Part shown: piece after piece, positions 22,046 through 22,593 of the stretch
How the letters are laid out: every line of letters begins with the position of its first letter
How positions within the stretch are numbered: the first letter of the stretch is position 1
Origin: Serratia sp. DD3
GTDB lineage: Bacteria > Pseudomonadota > Gammaproteobacteria > Enterobacterales > Enterobacteriaceae
Length of the DNA: 22,593 nucleotides
Direction of reading: 5' to 3'
Assembly (NCBI RefSeq): GCF_000496755.2
Contig: NZ_AYKS02000009.1
Location: 1-22,593, forward strand
Translations under genes and position numbers: made by a program
The notes under the pieces: generated by a model
What the model saw: the letters and a program-made list of their open reading frames with translations, nothing else
Told to the model about the DNA's origin: nothing
The model's database searches: none

Positions 22046-22593
22046 GTGAGTAAGAATTTGGAGATTTCTATTTCAACGGGTCGATTCAGAAAATTAAGGG
22101 AGTGGAATAGGAAAAAGAATTATTATCTGAAAGAGGTAAGGCTTAATATTAAGATATATTTTGCTAAGATTCTCTGGGATAAGCGTAGAAAAGAGGTGTT
22201 TGATATCAAGTCTGTCAAAACGATACTACTCCTGCGCAATGAAGGAACAATTGGTGATGTGGTGATTTCTACTCCACTTGTAAAGGGTCTTTATGAGGCT
22301 GGTTATACGGTTGATTTATTACTTACCAAATCAAGTAGTGTAGCGATAAAACATAACCCCTATGTTAGAGATGTCTACGAGGCAGATGATTGTAATAATG
22401 CGGTTTTTCTAAAAAGCTTTAAGCATGCCGTTGCTGATGCGACAATTAATAAATTGAATAAAAATAATTATGATCTTATTATTGATCTGTGTTTATTCGA
22501 TACACCAGTACATCGGATGATGCTTTTTCGGGATATAAATGCAAAGTTTGTCCTTGGGTTTAACAAATGGAGTTGTATTAATCACTACAGTTA
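22046..22593 (+). CDS. Glycosyltransferase family 9 (heptosyltransferase-like), 5' part
   Basis: Open frame to the end of the window, 182 codons plus two bases, cut at the 3' side. An N-terminal basic region (RFRKLREWNRKKNYYLKEVR) precedes ILLLRNEGTIGDVVISTP (around residues 60-77). This is the first Rossmann strand and Gly-rich loop of family 9 transferases such as WaaC/WaaF and related O-antigen or capsule enzymes; it continues as VKGLYEAGYTVDLLL and later NNYDLIIDLCLFDTPVHRMMLF. GTG 22046 is my start because GGAG (22036-22039) sits 6 bases upstream; ATG 22034 is also in frame. Composition is clearly more AT-rich than the genes to the left, as often seen in horizontally acquired surface-polysaccharide genes. 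The donor and acceptor sugars cannot be told. Confidence 0.8.
   Translation, partial: MSKNLEISISTGRFRKLREWNRKKNYYLKEVRLNIKIYFAKILWDKRRKEVFDIKSVKTILLLRNEGTIGDVVISTPLVKGLYEAGYTVDLLLTKSSSVAIKHNPYVRDVYEADDCNNAVFLKSFKHAVADATINKLNKNNYDLIIDLCLFDTPVHRMMLFRDINAKFVLGFNKWSCINHYS

Noticed and set aside
1..22593. CRISPR array, rRNA, tRNA, phage att sites or an origin
   Set aside because: No regularly spaced direct repeats with unique spacers, no rRNA or tRNA-like folds, and no DnaA-box cluster were noticed on reading.

Overview
The window looks like a chromosomal segment of a gram-negative enteric bacterium (Enterobacterales; a Yersinia- or Serratia-like genome is my best guess). This is inferred from protein resemblance: a pertactin-type autotransporter, FdrA/YlbE and AllS relatives, a SymE-like toxin and an IS630-type transposase remnant. 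Almost everything reads on the + strand; only the SymE-like gene and the transposase remnant are on the minus strand.

Layout. (1) 1-1833: C-terminal part of an autotransporter adhesin, closed by a strong intrinsic terminator. (2) 2136-6319: a complete four-gene CUT1/Ugp-like ABC importer (ATPase, binding protein, two permeases). (3) 6544-12002: a complete five-gene Dpp/Opp-like ABC importer in the order binding protein, ATPase, ATPase, permease, permease, with a long hairpin after the binding-protein gene. (4) 12005-13471: a cytoplasmic phosphodiesterase/phosphohydrolase of the NPP/alkaline phosphatase superfamily, tightly joined to the second importer. (5) 13472-14313: an AT-rich gap with an IS630 transposase remnant and a set of regularly spaced ACCAT repeats. 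(6) 14314-18852: fdrA, a ylbE-like DUF1116 gene, and two small polytopic membrane proteins. (7) 19123-21616: an MHS-type MFS transporter and an AllS-like LysR regulator. (8) 21679-22593: a SymE-like gene on the minus strand and the start of an AT-rich family 9 glycosyltransferase gene cut by the window end.

How the genes may work together. Regions 2-4 look like a scavenging locus: two unrelated importers bring substrate into the cell and a cytoplasmic phosphodiesterase processes it; glycerophosphodiester-like or other organophosphate substrates are a hypothesis. Regions 6-7 look like a variant of the fdrA locus. In E. coli fdrA-ylbE is followed by ylbF and a carbamate kinase gene and is tied to allantoin/oxamate metabolism. 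Here both of those genes are missing, replaced by two uncharacterised membrane proteins and an MFS carrier, with an AllS-like regulator. A short module that E. coli carries at the FdrA C-terminus appears to sit at the N-terminus of the DUF1116 protein here. This fdrA-DUF1116-membrane-pair-MHS-LysR locus is the best candidate for an undescribed system in the window.
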